A program made the translations under genes and the position numbers. Below the pieces are notes generated by a model. It saw only the letters and a program-made list of their open reading frames with translations, had not been told where the DNA came from and made no database searches. 42,307 nucleotides of DNA from an uncultured Eubacteriales bacterium (GTDB lineage: Bacteria; Bacillota; Clostridia; Oscillospirales; Oscillospiraceae), in contig CAKTLJ010000016.1 in NCBI GenBank assembly GCA_934572535.1, positions 1 to 42,307 on the forward strand, in the 5' to 3' direction. Below, piece after piece: positions 16,214 to 23,880 of the stretch. Each line of letters starts with the position of its first letter. Within the stretch, counting starts at the first letter, position 1.

Positions 16214-17083
16214 TTGCGTGCCATGCAACAGTGGCTGGATCGCTTCTGCTACAAACATCCCCGCCTGGGCATCCCCGGGCTCATGCGGTATATCATCATC
16301 GGCAATGTCCTGGTCTACCTGCTGGATCTGTTCAGCATCGGCGGAGGGGCCGTCGGCTCCGGGTTGTTCAGCTTCAATACGTCCGCCATCCTCTCCGGTC
16401 AGGTCTGGCGTCTGGTCACCTTTGTCTTCGTGCCCTACAGCAGCCAGGGCATCTTTTTCTTTGCCATCACCCTTTACTTCTACTACTTCATCGGCTCCGC
16501 CCTGGAGCGGGAGTGGGGGGCCAACAAGTTCACCGTGTTCTACTTCTTCGGGGTGCTGCTCAATATCCTGATCGGCTTCCTGGTGGGCGGTGCGTCCATG
16601 TACTATGTAAATATGTCCATGTTCTTCGCCTTCGCCACCCTCTACCCCGACCTGCGCTTCCTGCTCTTCTTCCTCATCCCCGTGAAGGCCAAGTGGCTGG
16701 CCTGGATCGACGGGGCCTACTTCGCCATCGCCGTCATCCAGTACCTGCTGGCCGGGCGGTTCCTGATGGCCCTCATCCCCATCGTGGCCATCCTCAACTA
16801 CCTGCTCTTCTTCGCCTCCGACATCGGCAACCTCTTCTCCGGCATGAAGCGCAAGGCCCAGTGGAAGGCCCGGACCAGCCGCGGCCCCTCCTACGGCGGG
16901 CCGAAGGTCGTGAACTTCCACGACCACAAGACCCAGACGAAGGAGAACTACCTCCACCGCTGCGCCGTCTGCGGCAAGACCGACGTGTCCGACCCCCAGA
17001 TGGAGTTCCGCTACTGCTCCCGGTGCAACGGCTACTACTGCTACTGCGCCGACCACATCAACAGCCATGTCCACATCCAATGA
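16214..17083 (+). CDS. Rhomboid-like membrane protein with C-terminal zinc ribbon
   Basis: 289 residues. The rhomboid fold is suggested by SGQVWRLVTFVFVP (L1-loop WR motif) and YYFIGSALEREWGANKFTVF (the G-x-x-L-E-x-x-W-G motif), plus about six hydrophobic helices. The catalytic pattern is degraded: the GxSG of TM4 reads N-M-S-M (YVNMSMFFAFATLYPD), keeping a Ser, but no His is seen in the last helix (ALIPIVAILNYLLFF). It is therefore probably a pseudoprotease. The C-terminus (about 250-280) has CAVCGKT and YCSRCNGYYCYCADH, a four-plus-Cys zinc ribbon. The start is TTG: AAGGAGG at 16198-16204 lies nine bases from it, but 18 from the next ATG (16223). Function unknown. Confidence 0.75.
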   Translation: MRAMQQWLDRFCYKHPRLGIPGLMRYIIIGNVLVYLLDLFSIGGGAVGSGLFSFNTSAILSGQVWRLVTFVFVPYSSQGIFFFAITLYFYYFIGSALEREWGANKFTVFYFFGVLLNILIGFLVGGASMYYVNMSMFFAFATLYPDLRFLLFFLIPVKAKWLAWIDGAYFAIAVIQYLLAGRFLMALIPIVAILNYLLFFASDIGNLFSGMKRKAQWKARTSRGPSYGGPKVVNFHDHKTQTKENYLHRCAVCGKTDVSDPQMEFRYCSRCNGYYCYCADHINSHVHIQ

Positions 17084-17148
17084 CCCGTCCGGCGCGCCGC
17101 GCGCCCGATGACGGACCCTTGAAAAAAACTGGAAGGAAGTGCATTGCT

Positions 17149-17541
17149 ATGACGGACTGCGACCTGGTGGAGCTTGCCTTCACCATGCTGGAGCGTTCCT
17201 ACGCGCCCTATTCCCACTTCCCCGTTGGAGCCGCGCTGGAGGGTGCCGACGGCACGCTCTACACCGGCTGCAACGTGGAAAACGCCGCCTACGGCTCCTG
17301 CATCTGCGCCGAGCGCACCGCCTTGGTCAAGGCGGTCAGCGAGGGCTGCCGCTCCTTCCGCCGCTTGGCGGTGGTGGGCAGCGGCCCGGACTACTGCTGG
17401 CCCTGCGGCGCCTGCCGACAGATGCTCTATGAATTCGCCCCCGACCTGGAGATCCTGGCCGCCAATGGGGCGCATCAGTTCGTGAAATACACCCTGCGCC
17501 AGCTGCTTCCCCACGGCTTCGGGCCGGAGACCCTGGGCTGA
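17149..17541 (+). CDS. cdd: Cytidine deaminase
   Basis: A 130-residue homotetrameric-type zinc enzyme that deaminates cytidine and deoxycytidine for pyrimidine salvage. Motifs: YAPYSHFPVGAAL, then CNVENAAYGSCICAERTAL, which includes the catalytic Glu in CAE, and the second zinc pair PCGACRQML. Length is normal. The ribosome site GGAAGGAAG lies a few bases upstream. It follows the rhomboid-like gene by 65 bp on the same strand. Confidence 0.96.
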   Translation: MTDCDLVELAFTMLERSYAPYSHFPVGAALEGADGTLYTGCNVENAAYGSCICAERTALVKAVSEGCRSFRRLAVVGSGPDYCWPCGACRQMLYEFAPDLEILAANGAHQFVKYTLRQLLPHGFGPETLG

Positions 17542-17595
17542 CCCAGGACCAGCGGCCGCGTGTCCCGCACCCCGGCCATGTCAAAGGAGATTTTT

Positions 17596-18237
17596 ATGGA
17601 CCTACAGGAATTTTTGGATCGCTTGAACAGCGGTGAACCCATCACCGGCGAGAAGGATATGCACCTCTTCATGCGTCAGGTCAGCGAGGAGACCATGCGC
17701 CTGACCTGCGCGCTCAACAACCAATACCACACCCAGGAGGAGGTCCGGGAGATCTTCTCCCAGATCATCGGCAAGCCCGTGCCGGAAGGCTTCCGCCTCT
17801 TCCCGCCCTTCTATGCCAACTGCGGCAAGAACATCACCGTGGGCAAGGGGGTCTTCATCAACACCGGCTGCCACTTCCAGGACCAGGGCGGCATCACCCT
17901 GGGGGACGGCACCTTTTTGGGGAACAACGTCCTCCTCACCACCCTGAACCACGACTTTGACCCCGAAAAGCGCCGGACCACCTACCCCGCGCCCATCGTC
18001 ACGGGCAAGAACGTCTGGCTCTCCTCCGGCGTCATCGTGGTCCCGGGGGTCCACATCGGCGACGGCGCCATCGCGGCCGCCGGGGCCGTCATCACCCGGG
18101 ACGTGCCGCCCAACACCCTGGTCGCCGGGGTCCCCGCCCGGGTCGTCCGCACCCTCTCCCCCACGGATCGCCCCCGCCGCCGCCTGGACCTGGCCAAGCT
18201 CCGGGCCGAGCTGGAGGAGGAGGCCCAGGCAGACTGA
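17596..18237 (+). CDS. Sugar O-acetyltransferase (maltose/galactoside acetyltransferase family)
   Basis: A 213-residue left-handed beta-helix acyltransferase. The N-terminal Mac domain (FLDRLNSGEPI...LNNQYHTQEEVREIFSQIIGK) is followed by hexapeptide repeats: ITVGKGVFINTGCHFQDQGG, LGDGTFLGNNVLLTTLNHDF with the catalytic His, and GDGAIAAAGAVITRDVPPNTLVAGVPARVV. These enzymes acetylate sugars with acetyl-CoA; the true substrate is open. The start is the ATG at 17596 behind AAAGGAG; an in-frame ATG at 17560 has no ribosome site. The C-terminal tail is Arg/Glu-rich. Confidence 0.92.
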   Translation: MDLQEFLDRLNSGEPITGEKDMHLFMRQVSEETMRLTCALNNQYHTQEEVREIFSQIIGKPVPEGFRLFPPFYANCGKNITVGKGVFINTGCHFQDQGGITLGDGTFLGNNVLLTTLNHDFDPEKRRTTYPAPIVTGKNVWLSSGVIVVPGVHIGDGAIAAAGAVITRDVPPNTLVAGVPARVVRTLSPTDRPRRRLDLAKLRAELEEEAQAD

Positions 18238-18249
18238 ACCTCTCCGCAC

Positions 18250-18287
18250 AAAAGAACTCCCTTGCCGGGCGGCAAGGGAGTTCTTTT
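18250..18287. terminator. Bidirectional intrinsic terminator
   Basis: AAAAGAACTCCCTTGCC, a 4-nt loop, and the exact complement ending in TTCTTTT. It serves the plus-strand acetyltransferase and the convergent DUF378 gene. Confidence 0.92.
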
Positions 18288-18510
18288 ATGCAGCGCCTCG
18301 GGCCTGATGCTCGTTGGTCTCCTCGCGGAAGAAGAGCGTGATGCTCCAAATTGCCGCGACGCACACCAGGATATAGACCAGGCGGCTCATCACGCTGGCG
18401 GAGCCGCCGAAGAGGGCCGCCACGATGTCCAGGCCGAACAACCCGACGCTGCCCCAATTCAGGCCCCCGATGATGACCAGGGCCAGGGCAATTCGATCGA
18501 TTATCTTCAT
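18286..18510 (-). CDS. DUF378 family small membrane protein
   Basis: A 74-residue protein with two hydrophobic helices: IDRIALALVIIGGLNWGSVG near residues 4-23 and VMSRLVYILVCVAAIWSITL near 40-59. The G-x-x-NWG-x-x-G-x-F-x-x-D-x-V-A-x-L-F-G pattern is the DUF378 signature. Function unknown; the family is widespread in Firmicutes. GGGAGG ribosome site. Single gene ending in a bidirectional terminator. Confidence 0.88.
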   Translation of the reverse strand: MKIIDRIALALVIIGGLNWGSVGLFGLDIVAALFGGSASVMSRLVYILVCVAAIWSITLFFREETNEHQARGAA

Positions 18511-18608
18511 ACTGAAAACCTCCCGGAATCGAGTTTCGATTCTCTGCTGGATAGTATGCGCGCTGACGCGCCGCTCTTCCCCGGAAATTTTTACAATGCT
18601 GCACAGAA

Positions 18609-18641
18609 CGCGACCGCTCGGCAGAAGTCCGAGCGGTCGCG
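18609..18641. terminator. Strong hairpin after the U32 gene
   Basis: CGCGACCGCTCGG, a 7-nt loop, and its exact complement, 10 bp past the U32 peptidase stop. A likely terminator for the tagA-to-U32 operon, although the U-tract is poor. Confidence 0.7.
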
Positions 18642-18650
18642 TCGCATGGT

Positions 18651-19862
18651 TCAGGAGTTCTCCCGGCAGGCCCGCAGGAAGGACAGGGGCGGGGCGCAGC
18701 AGGGCAGCTGGATCTTGAATTTCATCTGGGGGTGGCGAGGCTCCCGGAGGGGGCAGCCCTCCATGTCCTCCATCACCGGGGCCTGGAAGGCCGCCGGGCG
18801 GGTGTCCGGTCCCACCAGCTCAATGGCGTCCCCGGCGGCAAACTTGTTGCGCAGGGAGGCCACGGCCAGGCCAGTCTCGTCGCAGGACTCCACCACGGCC
18901 ACCACCTGCCAGTCCCGGATGTACCGGGCGTCGGCGGTGAACTGGCCGGGCTGACCGTAGAAAAAGCCGGTGGAGTAGTGCCGGTGGCTGACCTTCTCCA
19001 CCTCGTCCCGCCAGACGGGGTCCAGGGGACGACCGGCCAGCACGTCGTCGATGCAGTGGCGATACGCCCCGGTGACGATGGCGGCGTAGTAGGCCGACTT
19101 GGCGCGGCCCTCGATCTTCAGGGAGTCCACCCCGGCCTCGATCAGGTCGGGGATGTGGTCGATCATGCACATGTCCCGGGCGTTCATGATATAGGTCCCC
19201 TTCTCGTCCTCATAGACATCGAAGTACTCACCGGGCCGCTTCTCCTCCATCAGGGCGTACTGATACCGGCAGGGCTGGGCGCAGGCGCCCCGGTTGGAGT
19301 CCCGGCCCGTCATGTAGTTGGACAGAAGGCACCGGCCGGAGTAGGACACGCACATGGCCCCGTGGGCGAAGGTCTCGATCTCCAGCGCCCGGGGGGTCTT
19401 GGCCCGGATCTCGGCGATCTCGGGCAAGCTCAGCTCCCGGGCCAGAATGACCCGGTCGGCCCCCAGCTCGTGCCAGGCCCGGGCGGCCTGGTAGTTGACG
19501 ATGCTGGCCTGGGTGCTGATGTGTATCTTCACCGAGGGGGCGTACTTCTTGGCCAGGGCCAGCACACCCACGTCAGCCAGGATGGCGGCGGTGACCCCCG
19601 CCTCCTCCAGCAATTCCAGCCACTGGGGCAGGCGGGCCACCTCGTCGTTGCGGGGCATGGTGTTGCAGGTCACGTGGGCGTCCACCCCGCGGGCCTTGCA
19701 GAAGGCCACGGCCTTTTTCAGCGCCTCCGGGGAGAAGTTCCCGGCGAATGAGCGCATCCCGAAGGTGGTCCCGGCCAGGTAGACGGCGTCGGCCCCGTAG
19801 GCCACCGCCATCTCCAGCCGCTCCCAGTCCCCGGCGGGGGCGAGCAGTTCTATCTTCTTCAT
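18651..19862 (-). CDS. U32 family protein (TrhP/RlhA-type RNA hydroxylation family)
   Basis: 403 residues. Starts with KKIELLAPAGDWERLEMAVAYGADAVYLAG and contains the U32 signature ETFAHGAMCVSYSGRCLLSN followed by RGACAQPCRY, four conserved Cys. Annotated historically as collagenase-like peptidase. Characterised relatives (RlhA on 23S rRNA, TrhP on tRNA U34) use prephenate to hydroxylate RNA bases and probably bind an Fe-S cluster through these Cys. Which RNA this one acts on cannot be told. GAGGGAGG ribosome site; ten bases after mltG, a typical Firmicutes neighbourhood. Confidence 0.9.
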   Translation of the reverse strand: MKKIELLAPAGDWERLEMAVAYGADAVYLAGTTFGMRSFAGNFSPEALKKAVAFCKARGVDAHVTCNTMPRNDEVARLPQWLELLEEAGVTAAILADVGVLALAKKYAPSVKIHISTQASIVNYQAARAWHELGADRVILARELSLPEIAEIRAKTPRALEIETFAHGAMCVSYSGRCLLSNYMTGRDSNRGACAQPCRYQYALMEEKRPGEYFDVYEDEKGTYIMNARDMCMIDHIPDLIEAGVDSLKIEGRAKSAYYAAIVTGAYRHCIDDVLAGRPLDPVWRDEVEKVSHRHYSTGFFYGQPGQFTADARYIRDWQVVAVVESCDETGLAVASLRNKFAAGDAIELVGPDTRPAAFQAPVMEDMEGCPLREPRHPQMKFKIQLPCCAPPLSFLRACRENS

Positions 19863-19872
19863 GGCCCCTCCC

Positions 19873-21093
19873 TCAGCTGTTCAGGAAGGCCTGATGCTCG
19901 GCGTAGGTGGAGAAGAAGTGGTGGACCTTGTCCTCGCCCAGCGCGTAGTAATAGTAGTTGGTGCGCTCGGGGTTGATGGCCGCCATGATGGCCGCCATAC
20001 CGGGGTTGGCGATGGGTCCCGGCGGCAGGCCCTTGTGCAGGTAGGTGTTGTAGGGGCTCTGCACGGTGGTGTAGTCCTTCTCCGTGACGAGCTCGCCCTC
20101 CGGCAGCACATACTGGATGGTGGCGTCGATCTGCAAGTAGCCCTGGGTCCCGCCGTTGGGGTTGTTCAGGCGGTTGTAGATGACCGAGGCGATGGTGGCC
20201 CGGTCCGTGCCGTCACTCTCCTTCTCGATCATGGAGGCCACGGTGATGATCTCGCCGATGGACTTGCCCTGGTCCCAGATCTTCTGGCGGATGTCGTCGT
20301 TGACCTTGGCGTCGAAGTTCACCAGCATCTTGTTGATGACATACTTGGGGTCCTCGCCCAGATAGAAGAGGTAGGTATCGGGGAAGAGGTAGCCCTCCAA
20401 CCGGCTGGCATCGCCCAGGGGGATGTCCTTCAGGAAGGAAAAGTCATAGTCGTGGTTGGCCGCCACGTCCTCCAGCTTCTCCACGGTGGAGACGCCCTTT
20501 TCATCCAACATCTGGAAGATCTGCGCCATGGTCTTACCTTCCGGTATGGTCACCGTGACGGACGTTCGGCTGGCCGAGGAGGAGCTCAGGTTGTTCAGAA
20601 TGGCGCTGTAGTCCATGCTGGTGTCCAGCTTATACTGGCCGGGCGCGATATTTTTCGCCTTGCCGGAGAAGGTGCCGAAGAGGCGGAAGAGCAGCTTATA
20701 GTTGATGATGTCGTTGTCCTTCAGCTGATCCGCTACCTTTCCGAAGTTCGTCTCGTCCTGGATGGTGATGACCGCTTCCACCTCGTCCTTGTTCAGGGCC
20801 AGCATGTCGTTGGCCATGGTCCAGCCCAGGGTGGCCAGGATGGCGGACACGCCGCAGACCACCAGGATATAGATCATCGAGTTGGACAGGGCGGAGCGCT
20901 TTTTCTTTTTCTTCCTTCGGGGCGGCGGCGCGGCGCGGCGTCGCTCGTGCTCCCGTTCCCGCTCCCAGTCGCGCTCCCGGCCCCGGTCATAGTCGCGGTC
21001 CCGGCGCCGCTCGTAGTCCCGGTCCCAGTCGCGGTCTCTGCTGCGCTCCCGGCCCCGGTCGTGGTCGTCATAGTATCTTCTGTCCCGTTCCAT
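19873..21093 (-). CDS. mltG: Endolytic transglycosylase MltG with long charged N-terminal tail
   Basis: Cleaves nascent peptidoglycan glycan strands at the membrane and sets strand length. 406 residues. Residues 1-55 consist almost only of Arg, Asp, Glu, Tyr and Trp (repeats of the RDRDYDRGRERDWERE type); a poly-Lys stop-transfer stretch lies at 61-65 and one helix at about 72-92. The extracellular YceG domain has a LysM-like part followed by the catalytic region: TVTIPEGKTMAQI, LEGYLFPDTYLF, and VASMIEKES with catalytic Glu near 290, then YNRL, LQIDATIQYVL and GLPPGPIANPG. Start ATG behind GGAGG. The N-terminal tail is unusual. Confidence 0.94.
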   Translation of the reverse strand: MERDRRYYDDHDRGRERSRDRDWDRDYERRRDRDYDRGRERDWEREREHERRRAAPPPRRKKKKKRSALSNSMIYILVVCGVSAILATLGWTMANDMLALNKDEVEAVITIQDETNFGKVADQLKDNDIINYKLLFRLFGTFSGKAKNIAPGQYKLDTSMDYSAILNNLSSSSASRTSVTVTIPEGKTMAQIFQMLDEKGVSTVEKLEDVAANHDYDFSFLKDIPLGDASRLEGYLFPDTYLFYLGEDPKYVINKMLVNFDAKVNDDIRQKIWDQGKSIGEIITVASMIEKESDGTDRATIASVIYNRLNNPNGGTQGYLQIDATIQYVLPEGELVTEKDYTTVQSPYNTYLHKGLPPGPIANPGMAAIMAAINPERTNYYYYALGEDKVHHFFSTYAEHQAFLNS

Positions 21094-21141
21094 TTGTTGC
21101 CTCCAATCTGGTACAGACGTCGGGGGTCTGGTCTTCTTTCC

Positions 21142-21726
21142 TTATTCCGGCCGGTAGGGCCAGACCTGCCCCTCCTCGGTGAGGACGTATTTGACCCACA
21201 TGTCCAGAGGCTCCTTGGGCAGGTTGATCTGGAAGAAATCCTCCCGGCACAGGCCGATGGTCACGCCCTCGTAGTCCTCCAGGTAGCGGTCATAGTAACC
21301 GGCGCCCTGGCCCAGGCGGCCGCCGCGGCTGTCAAAGCAGAGGCCGGGGGTGAGGATCAGGTCGATGTCCTTCCGCTCCACCTTGGGGCAGGTGAGCTTG
21401 GGGGCGGGAATGTGATACCGGCCCGGCTCCAGGTCCTCCGCGCCGGTGATGGCATAGGCCTCCATCTCCGTGTCGCTCAGGCAGCGGGGCATACAGACCG
21501 TCTTGCCCTGCCGGAGCAGCGCCTCCAGGATCGCGTCGGTGCGGATCTCGGTGCCCACGCCGCAGTAGAGCAGGATGGTCTGGGCCTGCTCCAGGGCGGG
21601 GTGCTGGAGAAACTGCTGACACAGCGCCCGGTCGGACCAGGCCCGCTCCTCCTCGGTCAGCTCGGCCAGCGCCTGGCGGAGCTGGGTGCGGAGGATCTTT
21701 TTCACTTCAGAAATATCGCTTGCCAT
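21142..21726 (-). CDS. 5-formyltetrahydrofolate cyclo-ligase
   Basis: A 194-residue ATP-dependent enzyme that converts 5-formyl-THF to 5,10-methenyl-THF. Seen: KKILRTQLRQAL at the N-terminus (ATP-binding basic segment), YCGVGTEIRTDAILEALL, and the C-terminal hallmark DLILTPGLCFDSRGGRLGQG-AGYYDRYL. Normal length. Lies 49 bp upstream of mltG and 3 bp downstream of the thymidylate-kinase-like gene in the same operon. Confidence 0.95.
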   Translation of the reverse strand: MASDISEVKKILRTQLRQALAELTEEERAWSDRALCQQFLQHPALEQAQTILLYCGVGTEIRTDAILEALLRQGKTVCMPRCLSDTEMEAYAITGAEDLEPGRYHIPAPKLTCPKVERKDIDLILTPGLCFDSRGGRLGQGAGYYDRYLEDYEGVTIGLCREDFFQINLPKEPLDMWVKYVLTEEGQVWPYRPE

Positions 21727-21729
21727 AGG

Positions 21730-22413
21730 TCAAGTCTCCTTTTCCATCAGCAGGGGGGATACCGCCTGCCAGATTTCATGGTGTATCTCGTCGATCGTTC
21801 TCAACGCGCCGTGGGCGTCCAGGCAGGAGATGACGGTCCAGCCATAGACCGCCGCCGCTTCCATGGCGGCGGACCGGCAGGCCGCCAGGTAGGCGGTGTC
21901 GGTCTCGTGGATATCGCCCTTGGTGTGGGTGTCCGCTTCCCGCTGCCGGAGCATCTCCACGGCCTTCTCCGTGGGCAGGTCCAGGTAGAGGACCAGGTCC
22001 GGCGCCGGAAGCCCCAGGCGGTCGTACTCAAAGTCGGACAGCCAGCGGAAATAGGCCTTCCGCGCCGCGCTGTCCAGCTTGCTGGCCTGGTGGACGGCGT
22101 TGGAGGTGGTGTACCGGTCGGCCAGGACCAGGCCGCCCTTCTCATAGTGCGCCTGCCAGACCTTTTTCCAGGAGGCGTAGCGGTCCACCGCGTAAAAGGC
22201 CGAGGCCGCGTAGGCGTTCACATCCCCGGGCTTTTGGCCGAACTCCCCCGCCAGGTACATGCGGATGAGGGCCGAGGACGGCTCCTGGTACTGCGGGAAC
22301 ACCAGCCGCCGGAAGGGGTATCCCTCCCGCTCGACCCGCGCGCAGAGGCGGGCGAACTGGGTGGACTTGCCGGAGCCGTCGGTGCCCTCGATGACGATCA
22401 GTCTTCCCTTCAT
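21730..22413 (-). CDS. tmk: Thymidylate kinase (dTMP kinase family)
   Basis: A 227-residue P-loop nucleotide kinase that phosphorylates dTMP to dTDP. Motifs: VIEGTDGSGKSTQF with the P-loop at about 9-17, FPQYQEPSSALIRMYLAGEFG, ADRYTTSNAVHQ (the DR motif with the following basic/Thr positions), and a lid region near LRQREADTHTKGDIHE. The insert sequence (FYAVDRYASWKKVWQ) is like the clostridial divergent dTMP-kinase branch, so a second canonical tmk may exist elsewhere. It overlaps the glycosyltransferase by ATGA. Confidence 0.88.
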   Translation of the reverse strand: MKGRLIVIEGTDGSGKSTQFARLCARVEREGYPFRRLVFPQYQEPSSALIRMYLAGEFGQKPGDVNAYAASAFYAVDRYASWKKVWQAHYEKGGLVLADRYTTSNAVHQASKLDSAARKAYFRWLSDFEYDRLGLPAPDLVLYLDLPTEKAVEMLRQREADTHTKGDIHETDTAYLAACRSAAMEAAAVYGWTVISCLDAHGALRTIDEIHHEIWQAVSPLLMEKET

Positions 22414-23147
22414 GCCTTCCCCTTTCTCCGGCGCTCCCGCCTGGCGTCCACCAGGAAGAGGGGGAGCTTGGCCATCCGGCCAATGCGGCTGGGCTGGTGG
22501 AGCAGGCGGTAAAACCACTCCAGCCCCAGCGTTTGCCAGAGCTCCGGGGCGCGCTTCACGTTCCCGGCGTAGACGTCCAGCACGCCCCCCAGGCCCACCA
22601 TCAGGTGCGCGCCGGTGTCGGGGCCGTATTGGGCCATCCACCGCTCCTGCTTGGGCGCGCCCAAGCAGACGAAGACCACGTCGGCCCGGGCCGCCTTGAG
22701 CTTCTCCACCACGGGGGCGGCGTCCTTGAAATACCCGTCGTTGACGCCGCAGATGGTCAGGGCGGGATAGCGCGCCTTCAGGTTGGCCGCCGCCTGCTCC
22801 GCCACCCCGGGCTTGGCCCCCAGGAGGAAGAGCCGCCCGCCGCTGACCTCCAGCCGGGCCAGCAGGCCCGTGGCAAAGTCGATGCCCGGGACCCGCTCCC
22901 GCAGGGGACAGCCCAGGATCCTGGCCGCGTGGACCACCCCGATCCCGTCGGGCAGGACGAGACTCGCGCCATTCAGAATATCCGCATAGGCCTTCTCCTG
23001 GCGGGCCATGTTCACGATCTCAGGGTTGGGGGTCACCACGTAGGAAAACCCCGGTCCCTGGGCCAGGGCGGCGCCCCGCTCGATGGCCTCCTCCAGGGTG
23101 AGGTCGTCAAAGGACACTCCCATAATTTCATTTCGCAAGGTTTGCAT
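22410..23147 (-). CDS. WecG/TagA/CpsF family glycosyltransferase
   Basis: About 245 residues. GT26-family enzymes add N-acetylmannosamine(-uronate) to undecaprenyl-PP-GlcNAc in teichoic-acid linkage or enterobacterial common antigen. Motifs: VTPNPEIVNMAR, LVLPDGIGVVHAARILG, RVPGIDFATGLL, LFLLGAKPGVAEQAA, CGVNDGYF, VFVCLGAPKQERWMAQ and LMVGLGGVLDVYAGNVKRAP. The ATG at 23147 has a GGGGAG site touching it. A TTG at 23138, nine bases from the same site, is a better-spaced start and would give 242 residues. First gene of the operon. It probably decorates the wall together with the LCP transferase. Confidence 0.93.
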   Translation of the reverse strand: MQTLRNEIMGVSFDDLTLEEAIERGAALAQGPGFSYVVTPNPEIVNMARQEKAYADILNGASLVLPDGIGVVHAARILGCPLRERVPGIDFATGLLARLEVSGGRLFLLGAKPGVAEQAAANLKARYPALTICGVNDGYFKDAAPVVEKLKAARADVVFVCLGAPKQERWMAQYGPDTGAHLMVGLGGVLDVYAGNVKRAPELWQTLGLEWFYRLLHQPSRIGRMAKLPLFLVDARRERRRKGKA

Positions 23148-23210
23148 CTCCCCTGTACTCCACCGGGCCAAATGGGCACAATGACGGAGTATAAAAGTAT
23201 ATTCCGTTGT

Positions 23211-23239
23211 ATTGTACCACGGATGAAAGGGTTTGTCCA
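23211..23239 (-). promoter_or_regulatory. Promoter of the tagA-tmk-fthfs-mltG-U32 operon
   Basis: Minus strand TGGACA, 17 bp, TACAAT; five of six matches in each box. Predicted start near 23204 gives a leader of about 60 nt. Confidence 0.75.
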
Positions 23240-23274
23240 TTCCCAGGAAACGGCTCTGCCGCGGGTGATTTTTG

Positions 23275-23303
23275 TTGAAATTTCCCGGGATTGATGGTAT
23301 CCT
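23275..23303 (+). promoter_or_regulatory. Promoter of the GNAT gene
   Basis: TTGAAA, 17 bp, TATCCT; about 35 bp before the GNAT start. Divergent from the tagA promoter. Confidence 0.5.
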
Positions 23304-23340
23304 TTCCCTAAAGCAATCCCAGAGAAAGGACGTGAGGACG

Positions 23341-23856
23341 ATGGTACGAAAGGCCACCCCCGCCGATCTGGACGCCATTGCCGCCATTTACGACGACATC
23401 CACACAGAGGAGGAAGCGGGCCGGAGCACGGTGGGCTGGGTCCGGGGCGTGTATCCCACCCGAAAAAGCGCGGAAGAGGCCATCGGCCGGGCGGAGATGT
23501 TCGTCCTGGACGCCGACGGCGTGGTCGCCGCCGCCAAGATCAACCGCGAGCAGGTCCCCGAATACGCGCTCGCCCAGTGGGACTTCCCCGCCCCCGACGA
23601 GCAGGTCATGGTCCTGCACACCCTGGTGGTCTCCCCCCGGTGCAAGGGACAGGGCTATGGTTCCCGGTTCGTGGACTTTTACGAGGCCTACGCCCGGGAA
23701 AACGGCTGCCCCTACCTGCGCATGGACACCAACGAGCGCAACCTGGCCGCCCGTGCCCTGTATAAAAAGCTGGGTTACCGGGAAGTGGGCATCGTCCCCT
23801 GTGCGTTCAACGGCATCCCCGACGTCCGCCTGGTCTGCTTAGAGAAAAAGGGATAA
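23341..23856 (+). CDS. GNAT family N-acetyltransferase
   Basis: A 171-residue acetyl-CoA-dependent acyltransferase. Seen: VRKATPADLDAIAAIYDDIH (beta1-alpha1), VMVLHTLVVSPRCKGQGYGS with the R/Q-x-x-G-x-G/A coenzyme loop near residue 105, and MDTNERNLAARALYKKLGYREVG. The substrate is not inferable; similar clostridial proteins are simply annotated as GNAT. The start is the ATG at 23341 after GAGGACG; an upstream in-frame ATG at 23272 lies over the promoter. It is followed 24 bp later by the SH3b protein. Confidence 0.9.
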   Translation: MVRKATPADLDAIAAIYDDIHTEEEAGRSTVGWVRGVYPTRKSAEEAIGRAEMFVLDADGVVAAAKINREQVPEYALAQWDFPAPDEQVMVLHTLVVSPRCKGQGYGSRFVDFYEAYARENGCPYLRMDTNERNLAARALYKKLGYREVGIVPCAFNGIPDVRLVCLEKKG

Positions 23857-23880
23857 CCCAAAGAGAGAGGAAGGATTCCT

